Below are positions 1 through 8,030 of a stretch of 64,000 nucleotides of DNA, one piece after another; positions within the stretch are counted from its first letter, which is position 1; every line of letters begins with the position of its first letter. Both the position numbers and the translations under genes were made by a program. The notes under the pieces were generated by a model that had not been told where the DNA came from, did no database searches, and saw only the letters and a list, made by a program, of their open reading frames with translations. This DNA is from Sulfuracidifex tepidarius (GTDB lineage Archaea; Thermoproteota; Thermoprotei_A; Sulfolobales; Sulfolobaceae): contig NZ_AP018929.1 in assembly GCF_008326425.1 (NCBI RefSeq), positions 2,494,875 through 2,558,874 of the forward strand. Direction: 5' to 3'.

Positions 1-714
1 ATTCTTGAGTTTCAGAACGTCTATTAGCTCATCTATTATGGAAGAAGCTTGTTCTGGGGTCATCATTCCTATCCTGATCATGAAATCACCTTCTAAATCT
101 GCAACTTGCCTAACAACTTCTGGCAATCTTATGCTGGCTCCATAATCTAGCCCGTACGCAGCGGTATCCTGACCAGTAAGTTCTAACTCGACTGCTCCTT
201 TAGATAAGGCAAACTTAGCTGACTCTATAATTGAACGGAGGGGGTAACTCCTCAGCTTGCGCCTAGCTAGTTTTGTAATACAGAAATTACAATTCCCAGC
301 GCAACCGTCGGCGATGGGAATTATCCCTATTTTACCTTCCATCATATGAGGAGTTATAGAGGCTCTTTCTCCGTTCAGTGCAGTCTTTATGTTTCCATCG
401 ACTATATCTCTTACCTTCTCTATGGCTTGAGGTCCTATGAGCGATGCCTCTGGGGCTACGCTCATGACGGTTCCAGGCTCTGCTCCGCTTAAACAACCTG
501 CAACGACAAGTTTTTTGCCATATTTCCTGAGTTCCGAAATCCTCTTCTTCATCCTCTCTTCTGTCTCCAACCTTACGGCACAAGTGTTTATCATTATCAA
601 GTCAGCGTCTTTTGGATCATTCACGAACTCCCTGTCCTTAAGTAAGGTCTTCATGATCAAGGTATCTCCCTTATTTAGAGTACACCCATATGTTTCGATG
701 TAGATCTTTTGCAA
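1..714 (-). CDS. MiaB-like tRNA methylthiotransferase (e-MtaB type), C-terminus cut off
   Basis: This is a radical SAM enzyme that would add a methylthio group to t6A37 of tRNA, as archaeal/eukaryotic CDKAL1-like proteins do. Translating the minus strand gives a UPF0004 N-terminal domain with conserved cysteines in ETYGCTLNKGD, MINTCAVR and VAGCLSG, followed by the radical SAM CxxxCxxC motif in DGCAGNCNFCITKLARRK and a TGQDTAAYG segment. The reading frame runs off the left edge, so the rest of the SAM domain and the TRAM domain are missing. The only start after the upstream in-frame stop is TTG at 714, which fits a leaderless message. It is divergent from the aIF2 beta gene and shares a short promoter region with it. 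Confidence 0.9.
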   Translation of the reverse strand, partial: MQKIYIETYGCTLNKGDTLIMKTLLKDREFVNDPKDADLIMINTCAVRLETEERMKKRISELRKYGKKLVVAGCLSGAEPGTVMSVAPEASLIGPQAIEKVRDIVDGNIKTALNGERASITPHMMEGKIGIIPIADGCAGNCNFCITKLARRKLRSYPLRSIIESAKFALSKGAVELELTGQDTAAYGLDYGASIRLPEVVRQVADLEGDFMIRIGMMTPEQASSIIDELIDVLKLKN

Positions 715-758
715 CGCTAATCATCATTAATTTAAACCCGGACGTTAATAGGGTTAGT

Positions 759-1178
759 GTGAGTTCAGAAAAGGATTATTTATCGCTTTTAGACAGGCTT
801 TATTCTAAGGTTCCAGAGAAGGCCAAAAAGCAGGGAATTCAAGCTTTACCAGAGCTCAATATATTTAACGTAGGAAATATGACTATAGTAAAAAACTTCG
901 GAGAGTACTGTGATAGACTTAGAAGGGACCTAAAGGTATGCACTAAGTATTTGCTAAAGGAACTAGCTGCTCCTGGAACCATAGAAAATAATGGTCAACT
1001 AACAATACAAGGTAAATTTTCCTCACAAGTGATCAATACTCTCATGGAGAGATTCATACATTCTTACGTCCAATGTATGACATGTAAGAGTATAGATACT
1101 GTACTTAAAATGGATAAGAAGGTATGGATCATATCTTGCTTGGCATGCGGAGCTCAAACTCCAGTAAAGCCACTGTGA
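759..1178 (+). CDS. Translation initiation factor aIF2 subunit beta
   Basis: This is the beta subunit of the heterotrimeric aIF2, which brings initiator Met-tRNA to the 30S subunit. The 139 residues match the usual archaeal length. The core LLKELAAPGTIENNGQ and QGKFSSQVINTLMERF is typical, and the C-terminal zinc ribbon uses CMTCKS and CLACGAQTPV. I chose GTG 759 (MSSEKDYLSLLDRLYSKVP) because the family starts there; the longer open frame from 690 reads through the promoter. It heads a tight co-directional run with DUF424, NMD3-like, RNase HII and a DRG-like gene, a translation-linked cluster. Confidence 0.95.
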   Translation: MSSEKDYLSLLDRLYSKVPEKAKKQGIQALPELNIFNVGNMTIVKNFGEYCDRLRRDLKVCTKYLLKELAAPGTIENNGQLTIQGKFSSQVINTLMERFIHSYVQCMTCKSIDTVLKMDKKVWIISCLACGAQTPVKPL

Positions 1179-1183
1179 TCTGC

Positions 1184-1480
1184 ATGAAAGTACATCTCAA
1201 CATCATAAGGGCGCAAGGATATGTAATGATAAATGTATGTGAAGAGGGTCTCTTGGGGAAGAGGTTCAAGGAAAACGATTTGGTTCTTGATATAAACGAA
1301 AAGTTCTATGGAGGTGATATTGTGGAGTCTGAGTATGCTCTAGGTCTTATAGATGAAGCCACTGTAATGAGCATAGTGGGATCTACATTAGTTGATGAGG
1401 CAATTAGGAAAGGTATAGTCCATAAGGATGGAGTAAGAGAAATAAGCGGAATAAAGATAGCACAAGTATACAACTTGTGA
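1184..1480 (+). CDS. DUF424 family protein
   Basis: A 98-residue archaeal protein of the DUF424 family, recognised from the N-terminus MKVHLNIIRAQGYVMINVCE, the central FYGGDIVE and the end SGIKIAQVYNL. The family is usually found beside translation genes, as here; its biochemical role is not established to my knowledge. ATG 1184 lies 5 nt after the aIF2 beta stop. An upstream in-frame ATG at 1124 would overlap aIF2 beta and adds residues absent from the family. The downstream NMD3-like gene follows after 4 nt, so the genes are probably co-transcribed and translationally coupled. Confidence 0.85.
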   Translation: MKVHLNIIRAQGYVMINVCEEGLLGKRFKENDLVLDINEKFYGGDIVESEYALGLIDEATVMSIVGSTLVDEAIRKGIVHKDGVREISGIKIAQVYNL

Positions 1481-1484
1481 AAAA

Positions 1485-2183
1485 GTGATGCTCTTGAACA
1501 CGAAGAAGTTCTGCGTCTCGTGTGGAAGGGAAGACGTTGAGCTCATAGATCTTCTATGTCCTTCTTGCTACTCAAAACGAAAAGAAATATTTTCCATACC
1601 AAGGTCAATAAACGTAAAGATATGCAAGATATGTGGGTCTCAATGGTCATCTGGAAAATGGGTGAAAGCAGGAGACCTTGAGGATACTGTATATGCCGAG
1701 ATCATGAAACATGCTAACATAGATGAAAACGTTAAGGAGTATAAGGCTGATGTAGGACTAAGTAAAGATAAAAACGGCAAAGATATAGCAGTAGTAATTT
1801 TTACTGGAAAAATAGGAAATGAGGCAGTCTCGGTCAGGAAAGACGTATACATAAATATTGAAAATTCGTTATGCGACTCATGTATGAAAAAAAGAGGAAG
1901 GTTTTACGACGCTATAGTTCAGCTGAGAAGCAAGAACGGTAACTTGAATGAAAAAAGAGTATTCTTTGAGTCATTTTTTTCAAGGGAAATAGTAGATAAT
2001 CTCTCTGACGTGAAAATAGGAAGAGAAGGAATAGATTACTACTTCATTAATAGGACTGTGGCAAAGAGGTTGGTTTCAAACATAATTTCAATGGTGAAAG
2101 CTGAGGTAAAGGAAAGCTTCGAGGGAGAATCCCTTAAAAACGGCAAGAGAAGCGGAAAGTTAGTCATATCGCTAAGGATCTAG
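1485..2183 (+). CDS. NMD3-like ribosome-associated zinc protein
   Basis: A 232-residue homologue of the N-terminal region of NMD3, the eukaryotic 60S export adaptor. The zinc-binding part is clear: CVSCGREDVELIDLLCPSC near the N-terminus, CKICGSQW at about residues 46-53 and CDSCMKKRGR at about 128-137. The rest, including YYFINRTVAKRL and GKRSGKL, fits the family. The archaeal role is presumably in large-subunit maturation or quality control. Start is GTG 1485, directly followed by ATG 1488; either works. It sits between DUF424 and rnhB in the translation cluster. Confidence 0.8.
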   Translation: MMLLNTKKFCVSCGREDVELIDLLCPSCYSKRKEIFSIPRSINVKICKICGSQWSSGKWVKAGDLEDTVYAEIMKHANIDENVKEYKADVGLSKDKNGKDIAVVIFTGKIGNEAVSVRKDVYINIENSLCDSCMKKRGRFYDAIVQLRSKNGNLNEKRVFFESFFSREIVDNLSDVKIGREGIDYYFINRTVAKRLVSNIISMVKAEVKESFEGESLKNGKRSGKLVISLRI

Positions 2184-2214
2184 AAAGCGAAAACGCGGAA
2201 TTAAGGTGAACTAG

Positions 2215-2853
2215 ACGATCATAGGAATAGATGAAGCTGGAAGGGGTCCTTTAATAGGACCCATGGTGATCGCTGGCGTCGCTCTTGATGAAAGTACATT
2301 GGGCTTCCTTAAGGAAATAGGAGTGAAAGACAGCAAGAAGCTATCCAGAAAAAAGAGAGAGGAGCTCTTCGATGTCATACTGGAAACCTCGTCTGGGTTC
2401 TCAGTGGTGAAAGTTGAACCAGAGCAGATAGACAGAGAAAATTTGAATTCTCTTACTTATAGAGCTGTAAACAAAATAATCTCTTCTTTAATCTATCTAA
2501 ACCCTACCAAAGTCACGGTAGACAAGGTTGGACAGGAAAGTGAGGTGATAAACTATCTAAATTCCTTAGGGATCACCTCTAACGTTGTACATGAAGCTGA
2601 CGTTAACTTCGTGGAATGTAGCGCGGCCAGTGTTGTGGCCAAAGTAATAAGAGATAGAGCCATAGATGAGATCAAAAGGACTTACGGCGATATTGGATCT
2701 GGCTATCCTTCAGATGAGAGAACTGTAACATGGGTTTCTGAAATCCATCGCAGTAATGAGCCTCCTCCCCCTTTCTTGAGGAGGTCATGGAAGATATTAA
2801 AACGCATTGCTCCTACATATTATGTTGAAAAAAGAGGGGTCCTGAATTGGTAA
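2215..2853 (+). CDS. rnhB: Ribonuclease HII with an apparent non-canonical start codon
   Basis: RNase HII cleaves the RNA strand of RNA:DNA hybrids and removes single ribonucleotides. The protein has the invariant catalytic motif GIDEAGRGPLIGPM at its extreme N-terminus, then KDSKKLSRKKREELF, NFVECSAASVVAKVIRD and the C-terminal SGYPSDERTVTWV. The first usable codons in frame are ACG 2215, ATC 2218 and ATA 2221; a TAG stop lies at 2212-2214. The first conventional start, ATG 2263, would delete the catalytic Asp and Glu. Most homologues begin Met-Ile-Ile/Val-Gly-Ile-Asp, so ACG 2215 stands where ATG is expected. It overlaps the next gene by 7 nt. Confidence 0.88.
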   Translation, partial: TIIGIDEAGRGPLIGPMVIAGVALDESTLGFLKEIGVKDSKKLSRKKREELFDVILETSSGFSVVKVEPEQIDRENLNSLTYRAVNKIISSLIYLNPTKVTVDKVGQESEVINYLNSLGITSNVVHEADVNFVECSAASVVAKVIRDRAIDEIKRTYGDIGSGYPSDERTVTWVSEIHRSNEPPPPFLRRSWKILKRIAPTYYVEKRGVLNW

Positions 2854-3908
2854 CTAACCTTCCGGCTGAGGCAAAGGCAAAATGGATGAAAGTAATGGAT
2901 GCGAAGACCCCAGAAGAGAAAATAAAGGCGATCCAGGATTTCCTCAGCTACGTTCCGAAACATAAGGGAACTGAAAACCTGGTTTACTGGGCTAAAAGAA
3001 GGCTATCCGAACTGAAGGAAGAGGCAGAGAAGGAAAAGCGAAAAGGAGGAGGAAAAAGATCCTTCTCTATATTTGTCGAGAAAGCGGGAGCAGGCCAGAT
3101 AGTGCTCCTTGGAGATGCGTTCATGAGGACTGAACTGTTAAGGAGTTTGACTAATGTGAAGTCCATACCTAGAGACGTTCCAGTACCAGGGATGGCAGTT
3201 TTTGAAGACATAAAGCTTCAACTCGTAAACCCTCCTCTCACAGTTCCGTTGAGTAGAATAGTGGGATTGGCCAGAAATGCCGATGCAGTAGTCATAATAG
3301 CTAACGACCCGCAAGAGTATGAGTCAATAAAGAAGTTCTTGGAGGACAACAACGTCCTCTTGAAGAGACCTAAGGGAAAAGTGATACTGGAAAGATCCAG
3401 ATACGGGAATTCGGGCATAAGGATAGTTAACCTTGGAAAGATAGTAGATTCGAGCGAAAGTGAAATCAGGAAGTACCTCGAGGGATTCGGAATAAGATCA
3501 GCTATAGTAAGGATCCTCGGTGAGATAACCATGGACGACGTAGAGAAAGCCATTTTTGAGTCTGTCACGTTCAAACCAGGAGTCCTAGTTTCTCAAACAC
3601 CATTCAAGAGCGACATATTGTCTATTTCCTTTGATGAAGCTGTGAAGACCCTGCCTAAGGTCCTCTTCGAGAACCTCGACGTTATAAGGGTTTACACTAA
3701 GGAACCTGGAGAAGATGCTACAGGAGATCCGCTAATAATGAAAAGGGGTTCGACAGTGATGGACGTAGCTAGAAGGCTTCACTCCTCTCTCGCTGAAGGA
3801 ATGAAGTACGCACGTGTATGGGGAAAGTCGGTGAAATTCCCTGGACAAAAAGTAGGTGGAGAACATGTTCTTGAGGACAAGGATATAATAGAAATCCATG
3901 CGAAATAG
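2847..3908 (+). CDS. DRG/Obg-family GTPase homologue with TGS domain, G motifs degenerate
   Basis: The 353-residue protein has the order of a DRG protein: an N-terminal helical hairpin (about residues 15-70, VPKHKGTENLVYWAKRRL), a G-domain-like core (about 75-270) and a C-terminal TGS domain (about 275-353, ending EDKDIIEIHAK). The usual P-loop GxPSVGKST is replaced by GDAFMRTELL, the DxPG G3 motif by VNPPLTVP, and no NKxD is visible. It is therefore probably unable to bind GTP normally and may act as a ribosome-associated scaffold. Start TTG 2847 overlaps the end of rnhB. The reading frame is open and codon use matches its neighbours, so it is not a decayed gene. Confidence 0.75.
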   Translation: MVTNLPAEAKAKWMKVMDAKTPEEKIKAIQDFLSYVPKHKGTENLVYWAKRRLSELKEEAEKEKRKGGGKRSFSIFVEKAGAGQIVLLGDAFMRTELLRSLTNVKSIPRDVPVPGMAVFEDIKLQLVNPPLTVPLSRIVGLARNADAVVIIANDPQEYESIKKFLEDNNVLLKRPKGKVILERSRYGNSGIRIVNLGKIVDSSESEIRKYLEGFGIRSAIVRILGEITMDDVEKAIFESVTFKPGVLVSQTPFKSDILSISFDEAVKTLPKVLFENLDVIRVYTKEPGEDATGDPLIMKRGSTVMDVARRLHSSLAEGMKYARVWGKSVKFPGQKVGGEHVLEDKDIIEIHAK

Positions 3909-3937
3909 ATATAGCCTAGCAGATTTATGATATTAAT

Positions 3938-5836
3938 GTGAGCAAACAGAAATTTAACTTTAGAAAAGGAGGAGAAAAGAAGAAAGAGAAGAAAACTGAC
4001 GTTATTCCCTCTTCGACACATTACGGTGCTTTCGATCTCTTGTTTTACAACTCTGGCTTCGCTAAATCCCTTTCAAAGAAGTTCGATGAAAAATTAAAGA
4101 AAGCAGGTCTTAGTGACGATCCCAGAATTTACGCTTCGAGGCTAGTTTCATTCCTTTTGATTTCAGGCGTGATGGCCGTAATGATGGTCGCATTTGGTGG
4201 GTTCCTCTTCTTAGACTTCCTTAGGTTCCACATGGTAAAGTACTTGGCTGTAGGTTTGATGATGCTAGTTTTCGGGATAATAATACCCCCTCTAGTTTAT
4301 CTAGTATATACTGTAAACGTCTCCCAAAGGATTGAGAGCAGAAGAGTAGGAATTGACAGCGAAACCCCGATATTCTCTTCCATCTTCCTAGTGTTCTTGA
4401 AGGCAGGTCTAAACGTAAGATTCGTCTTTGATTACCTTGCACGTTCTAATGCGCTCTCTAACATAAGTCAGATATCAGCTTATATCTCGAAAAGGATGAA
4501 ATTCCTCGGGGAAAGCACTGAAGAGGCAATAGTCAACTCTTTCCCGATATCTCCGTCAAAACTCTTCAATGACTTTCTTACCACATACGTAACCGCAATA
4601 AGGACTGGAGCTCCGGTTGTAGATACTATATACAGTAAAACCAAAGACCTACTTAAGGCTGTAGAACTAGCGGCAGCAGATGCGGCGTCAAAGCTTGAAG
4701 GAATAGGGGAAGGTTACGTTATATGGTTATCGTCTGGATTCATAACCTTCTTCCTCGCCATGATTATAGAGGCGCTCTTTCCTTCCTTCGGTGGAGGAAG
4801 CTCCTTCAAGATGCTGGGGGCAATGGCAGTGTTGCTTATACCTATGGTGAATCTATTATTTGTTTACATCGTAGATTCTACTCAGTTCAAATTCCCAGAA
4901 AGACCTCTGAAAGCGAACAAGCTATTTTACATTACTTTACCTGCAGGTCTTCTAGTAATGTTTGTGCTCCTAGCAATAGTTAATAGAATTCCCCCATTCA
5001 CCTCGGCTCCAAATCAACTTGTAGCTTTCCTCACACTTAGCGGATCGTCCTCAAGTATAAACCCTAGCGTCTTTGCAATAGCTATCGGTCTTTTGATAGC
5101 ATCCATACCTCCCGGAATAGTAGCAATGAAGGAAGTAAGAAAGGGCACTGGATACGATATATACGTAGTGTCTTTCCTTAGAGCTGTATCTGAAGGTTTA
5201 AGAGCAGGCCTATCTCCGGAAGCTGTAATTAGGAACTTGAGAGGTAGCAAAGAGATGGGTAAATTCAACACAGTCCTTGAAACTATAGATATTTACAATA
5301 GATTGGGATATCCTCTAAAAGATTCATTTAAGAGGGCCGCAGACCAAATAATGGACTTCTCTAGCAAGGTATCACTAATAAGCTTAGCTGATATGATAGA
5401 AATAGGAAGCCTAACTCCAGAGACTGTGGAATTCCTGGCAGACCAGATTTCAACTCATATAAGAATAAGAAGAGAATACAACTCCAGAATAAAGGTTCTA
5501 CTCTATACTCCATACGTAGGTATAATATTAGCTCTAATAGCTTCAGTATTGCTAGGAAACTCTATGGTTTACGTTCTATCGCATGAAACTACAAGCTCCA
5601 GCTTAAGCTACGGTCCGCTTGCAGAGGCTCAGGTTTTACTACCTAATGCACTTTACATCATCTCTGTATCATCTCTCTTCAATTCGTTCTTAGCAGGACT
5701 CCTGGTAGGCAAGTTGAGCAGTGGAAGGACTTCTGTAGGACTTATACATTCAGCCATACTAATAGTGATTACTGTAATACTGTTAATAATAGCCCAACAT
5801 ATTACATTAGTATCGCCTGCCAAACCAACATTCTAA
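3938..5836 (+). CDS. Type II/IV secretion membrane platform protein (TadC/ArlJ-like)
   Basis: A 632-residue polytopic membrane protein with two T2SF-like halves, each with a cytoplasmic helical bundle (IFSSIFLVFLKAGLNVRFVFDYLA; VVSFLRAVSEGLRAGLSPE) and flanking hydrophobic segments (about residues 70-130, 265-310, 330-400 and 525-630). This is the architecture of archaeal pilus/archaellum platform proteins. The N-terminus is very lysine rich. Start is GTG 3938. The partner ATPase follows after 34 nt, so the pair forms the motor and platform of a type IV pilus-like machine. No prepilin with a class III signal peptide is adjacent, so the filament it builds cannot be told. Confidence 0.88.
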   Translation: MSKQKFNFRKGGEKKKEKKTDVIPSSTHYGAFDLLFYNSGFAKSLSKKFDEKLKKAGLSDDPRIYASRLVSFLLISGVMAVMMVAFGGFLFLDFLRFHMVKYLAVGLMMLVFGIIIPPLVYLVYTVNVSQRIESRRVGIDSETPIFSSIFLVFLKAGLNVRFVFDYLARSNALSNISQISAYISKRMKFLGESTEEAIVNSFPISPSKLFNDFLTTYVTAIRTGAPVVDTIYSKTKDLLKAVELAAADAASKLEGIGEGYVIWLSSGFITFFLAMIIEALFPSFGGGSSFKMLGAMAVLLIPMVNLLFVYIVDSTQFKFPERPLKANKLFYITLPAGLLVMFVLLAIVNRIPPFTSAPNQLVAFLTLSGSSSSINPSVFAIAIGLLIASIPPGIVAMKEVRKGTGYDIYVVSFLRAVSEGLRAGLSPEAVIRNLRGSKEMGKFNTVLETIDIYNRLGYPLKDSFKRAADQIMDFSSKVSLISLADMIEIGSLTPETVEFLADQISTHIRIRREYNSRIKVLLYTPYVGIILALIASVLLGNSMVYVLSHETTSSSLSYGPLAEAQVLLPNALYIISVSSLFNSFLAGLLVGKLSSGRTSVGLIHSAILIVITVILLIIAQHITLVSPAKPTF

Positions 5837-5870
5837 AAGTTAATATACCTCTTTTTCTATTTATAATCTT

Positions 5871-7607
5871 ATGCCAAAGCTTCCTGCTATTAATCTCAAG
5901 ACAAAAGATAGCAAGCCAAAAACTGAACATTCAATATCAATTAAAGATCTTCCAGTTACTCTTTATCCCGTTTCTGTAACTTCTCAGGATATCACTGAGG
6001 TAATATCGGACTATGATATTGACCTTAAGACAATAATTCCTGAAAAAGTTAGAAACACTCTAACTGAAAATAATATTGAATTCAACGTTGTGAACCCACA
6101 TGTTTTCATTACATATGATAAGGAAAAGGGAATTTACAAGTACAACTTATTCGAGCCTCCAATTGATCAATCCACTTTTTCTTTATACATGCAGATAATT
6201 GAAGAGATAGAGAGAGAACTTCTGACTAAGTCAGTTGATATAAACATCGGAAAAGTTCTCGTAGATCTAGACACCAAGAGAAAAGACCTAGGTATAATAG
6301 GAGGACAGAAGGGAACTCTTTACCAGCTTTCCACTAGAGCTAACGTAGCTCTGTATTACCTTCTGAGAAACATGTTCGGCTATAACGTTCTAACTTCCCT
6401 TATAGCAGATAGCGAGGTTGAAGATATTTCTTACTCTGGTCTCAATTTGCCAGTTTACGTTTATCATAGGAGCTTCGAATATGTCCCTACTAACGTAGTC
6501 TTCACTAAAGAAATGAAGATACTTGATTACGCCATTGATGGTAATGAATTAAGTGATCAGATAGTACTCCGTCTGCTTTCCTTGACTGGTAGGACTATCT
6601 CCATAGCTGACCCAATAGCTGATGGAATGTTACCAAAAGGAGATAGAATAGCGGCGACATTCAGGAACGAGGTCAGCGCCAGAGGTTCAAGCTTCGTGAT
6701 AAGGAGATTCGCTGATAAGCCAATAACTATCCTCGATTTAATCAACTCTGGAGTTCTTTCAGCAGATGCTGCTGCCTATTTATGGTATGCAATAGACATG
6801 AAAATGTCGTTCATGGTAATAGGAGTTACTGGAGCGGGAAAGACGACCGTCCTAGGATCTCTTCTGAACTTAGTTAAAGAATCAATGAAGATAGTTTCCA
6901 TTGAAGATATCCCTGAAATAAGAATAGCAAACGACAACTGGGTTCAACTGTACTCGAGGTCAGCATACGGAGGAACAGGGAAGGAGATTTCTCTAATGGA
7001 CTTGCTGAAGCTGTCCTTAAGATACAGACCTGATTTGATAGTTGTAGGAGAAATAAGGGGGCAAGAAGCATACGTCTTGTTCCAAGCAATATCTACAGGT
7101 CACGGAGGAGCTACCACTTTCCACGCTTACGATACTGCTTCTGCAATAAAGAGGCTGATGAATAACCCACTTAACATTCCTCAAGAATGGATATCCATGA
7201 TGAACATCGTAGTTAACGTAAGAAGGCTTCCAGTTTTCGTTGGAGATAAGGTAGTCCTAAGGAGGCGTGCAGTAGGGATTGATGAGATTGTTTCTCCAAA
7301 CGACTATAGGAGGGTCGTAAGCTGGGAGCCCAGATCCGACGTTCACCTCTTAGAACTGGACTCAGCAAAGGTCCTAAGATCCAGGATAGAGGAGATGGGA
7401 AGAAGCCTAGATGAAGCCAAGACAGAAATAGAGAAGAGATCTATGTATCTCAAACTATTGGCGTCAGCTAAGCCAGTAGTCCAAAGCCCTGAAAGCTACA
7501 GAGAAGTAAAGAAATACATCATCAAGTACAGCATAAGACCTGATGAGTCGATAAGAGAAGTGCAGGCAATGAGCAACCTAAAGGTAGCTCCACAGCTAAG
7601 AAGGTAA
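5871..7607 (+). CDS. Type II/IV secretion ATPase (GspE/VirB11-like)
   Basis: A 578-residue hexameric secretion ATPase. The N-terminal domain (residues 1-220) leads into FRNEVSARGSSFVIRRF, the Walker A motif GVTGAGKTT at 318-326, the Asp box SIEDIPEIRI, a Walker B/catalytic segment PDLIVVGEIRGQEAYVLFQA near 388-405 and the His box TGHGGATTFHAY. It would power assembly or export through the platform protein just upstream. A TATA-like TTTATAATCT lies only a few nt before ATG 5871, so transcription from the upstream gene is more likely. The C-terminal 60 residues are charged and helical. Confidence 0.92.
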   Translation: MPKLPAINLKTKDSKPKTEHSISIKDLPVTLYPVSVTSQDITEVISDYDIDLKTIIPEKVRNTLTENNIEFNVVNPHVFITYDKEKGIYKYNLFEPPIDQSTFSLYMQIIEEIERELLTKSVDINIGKVLVDLDTKRKDLGIIGGQKGTLYQLSTRANVALYYLLRNMFGYNVLTSLIADSEVEDISYSGLNLPVYVYHRSFEYVPTNVVFTKEMKILDYAIDGNELSDQIVLRLLSLTGRTISIADPIADGMLPKGDRIAATFRNEVSARGSSFVIRRFADKPITILDLINSGVLSADAAAYLWYAIDMKMSFMVIGVTGAGKTTVLGSLLNLVKESMKIVSIEDIPEIRIANDNWVQLYSRSAYGGTGKEISLMDLLKLSLRYRPDLIVVGEIRGQEAYVLFQAISTGHGGATTFHAYDTASAIKRLMNNPLNIPQEWISMMNIVVNVRRLPVFVGDKVVLRRRAVGIDEIVSPNDYRRVVSWEPRSDVHLLELDSAKVLRSRIEEMGRSLDEAKTEIEKRSMYLKLLASAKPVVQSPESYREVKKYIIKYSIRPDESIREVQAMSNLKVAPQLRR

Positions 7608-7868
7608 GTTGTTAATAATACCATTTCCCCTCTCTATTCTAAGTCAAGAGATTAGATCCTCTTTTTGTAATATAGATTTTCTAATTATTTTACCCTTAAA
7701 GAAAATCTTTTCTCTTACCATTAATATAGGGGAAAATGACATTTACCTAGATATAACTATTCTTTATTGTAAAATTATTATTATTGATAATAAAAATAGT
7801 TTTTCCTGACTTCCTCTAAGTTATTGAGAAATTCTATTATTTCGATTCCAAAGGTGCTCTTCGCACTA

Positions 7869-7896
7869 ATGAAAGTGAGAATAACATAACTTTCAT
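7869..7896. promoter_or_regulatory. Inverted repeat upstream of the Hsp20 transcription unit
   Basis: Perfect 8-bp arms ATGAAAGT (7869-7876) and ACTTTCAT (7889-7896) are separated by 12 bp, so the half-sites are centred about two helical turns apart. The repeat ends about 20 bp before the TATA box. This is the geometry of a binding site for a dimeric regulator, possibly a heat-shock or stress activator; no regulator can be named. Confidence 0.5.
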
Positions 7897-7915
7897 GTTT
7901 ACATCTTCGCAAAAG

Positions 7916-7924
7916 ATTTAAAGT
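7916..7924 (+). promoter_or_regulatory. TATA box for the Hsp20 unit
   Basis: ATTTAAAGT sits about 25-30 bp before ATG 7947. Initiation at the usual distance would place the transcript 5' end at or within a few nt of that ATG, giving a leaderless message for the small ORF. Confidence 0.55.
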
Positions 7925-7946
7925 AAATAAGATGTATCTAAATCTT

Positions 7947-8030
7947 ATGAGCGTCTGGAGAAAGATATTCAGGTGGTACATCCTTCTAAGACTGCTGAAA
8001 ATTCTGTCGAAGAGGAGGAGCATGAAATGA
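7947..8030 (+). CDS. 27-residue basic peptide ORF overlapping the Hsp20 start
   Basis: ATG 7947 opens a 27-codon frame whose stop TGA (8028-8030) overlaps the ATG of hsp20 (8027) in an ATGA junction. The peptide starts MSVWRKIFRWYILLRLLK and is strongly basic and amphipathic (5 Arg and 4 Lys, rich in Trp, Leu and Ile). The GGAGGAG-type ribosome binding site for hsp20 (8011-8019) lies inside it. The frame begins where a leaderless transcript is expected to start. I do not recognise a family. It may be a leader peptide coupling translation to hsp20, a small membrane-active protein, or chance. Confidence 0.5.
   Translation: MSVWRKIFRWYILLRLLKILSKRRSMK

Larger units (their letters stand above)
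7608..7946 (+). other. AT-rich intergenic region with the Hsp20 promoter
   Basis: About 340 bp without a credible long gene. The open frame 7609-7809 starts in the stop of the ATPase gene, is rich in Ile, Leu and Asn as expected of AT-rich noise, and is not called. The right end contains an inverted repeat and a TATA box, described separately. Confidence 0.6.

Noticed and set aside
7609-7809. 66-codon open frame after the secretion ATPase gene
   Set aside because: Low-complexity Ile/Leu/Asn composition of AT-rich DNA and no homology or promoter placement; treated as intergenic.
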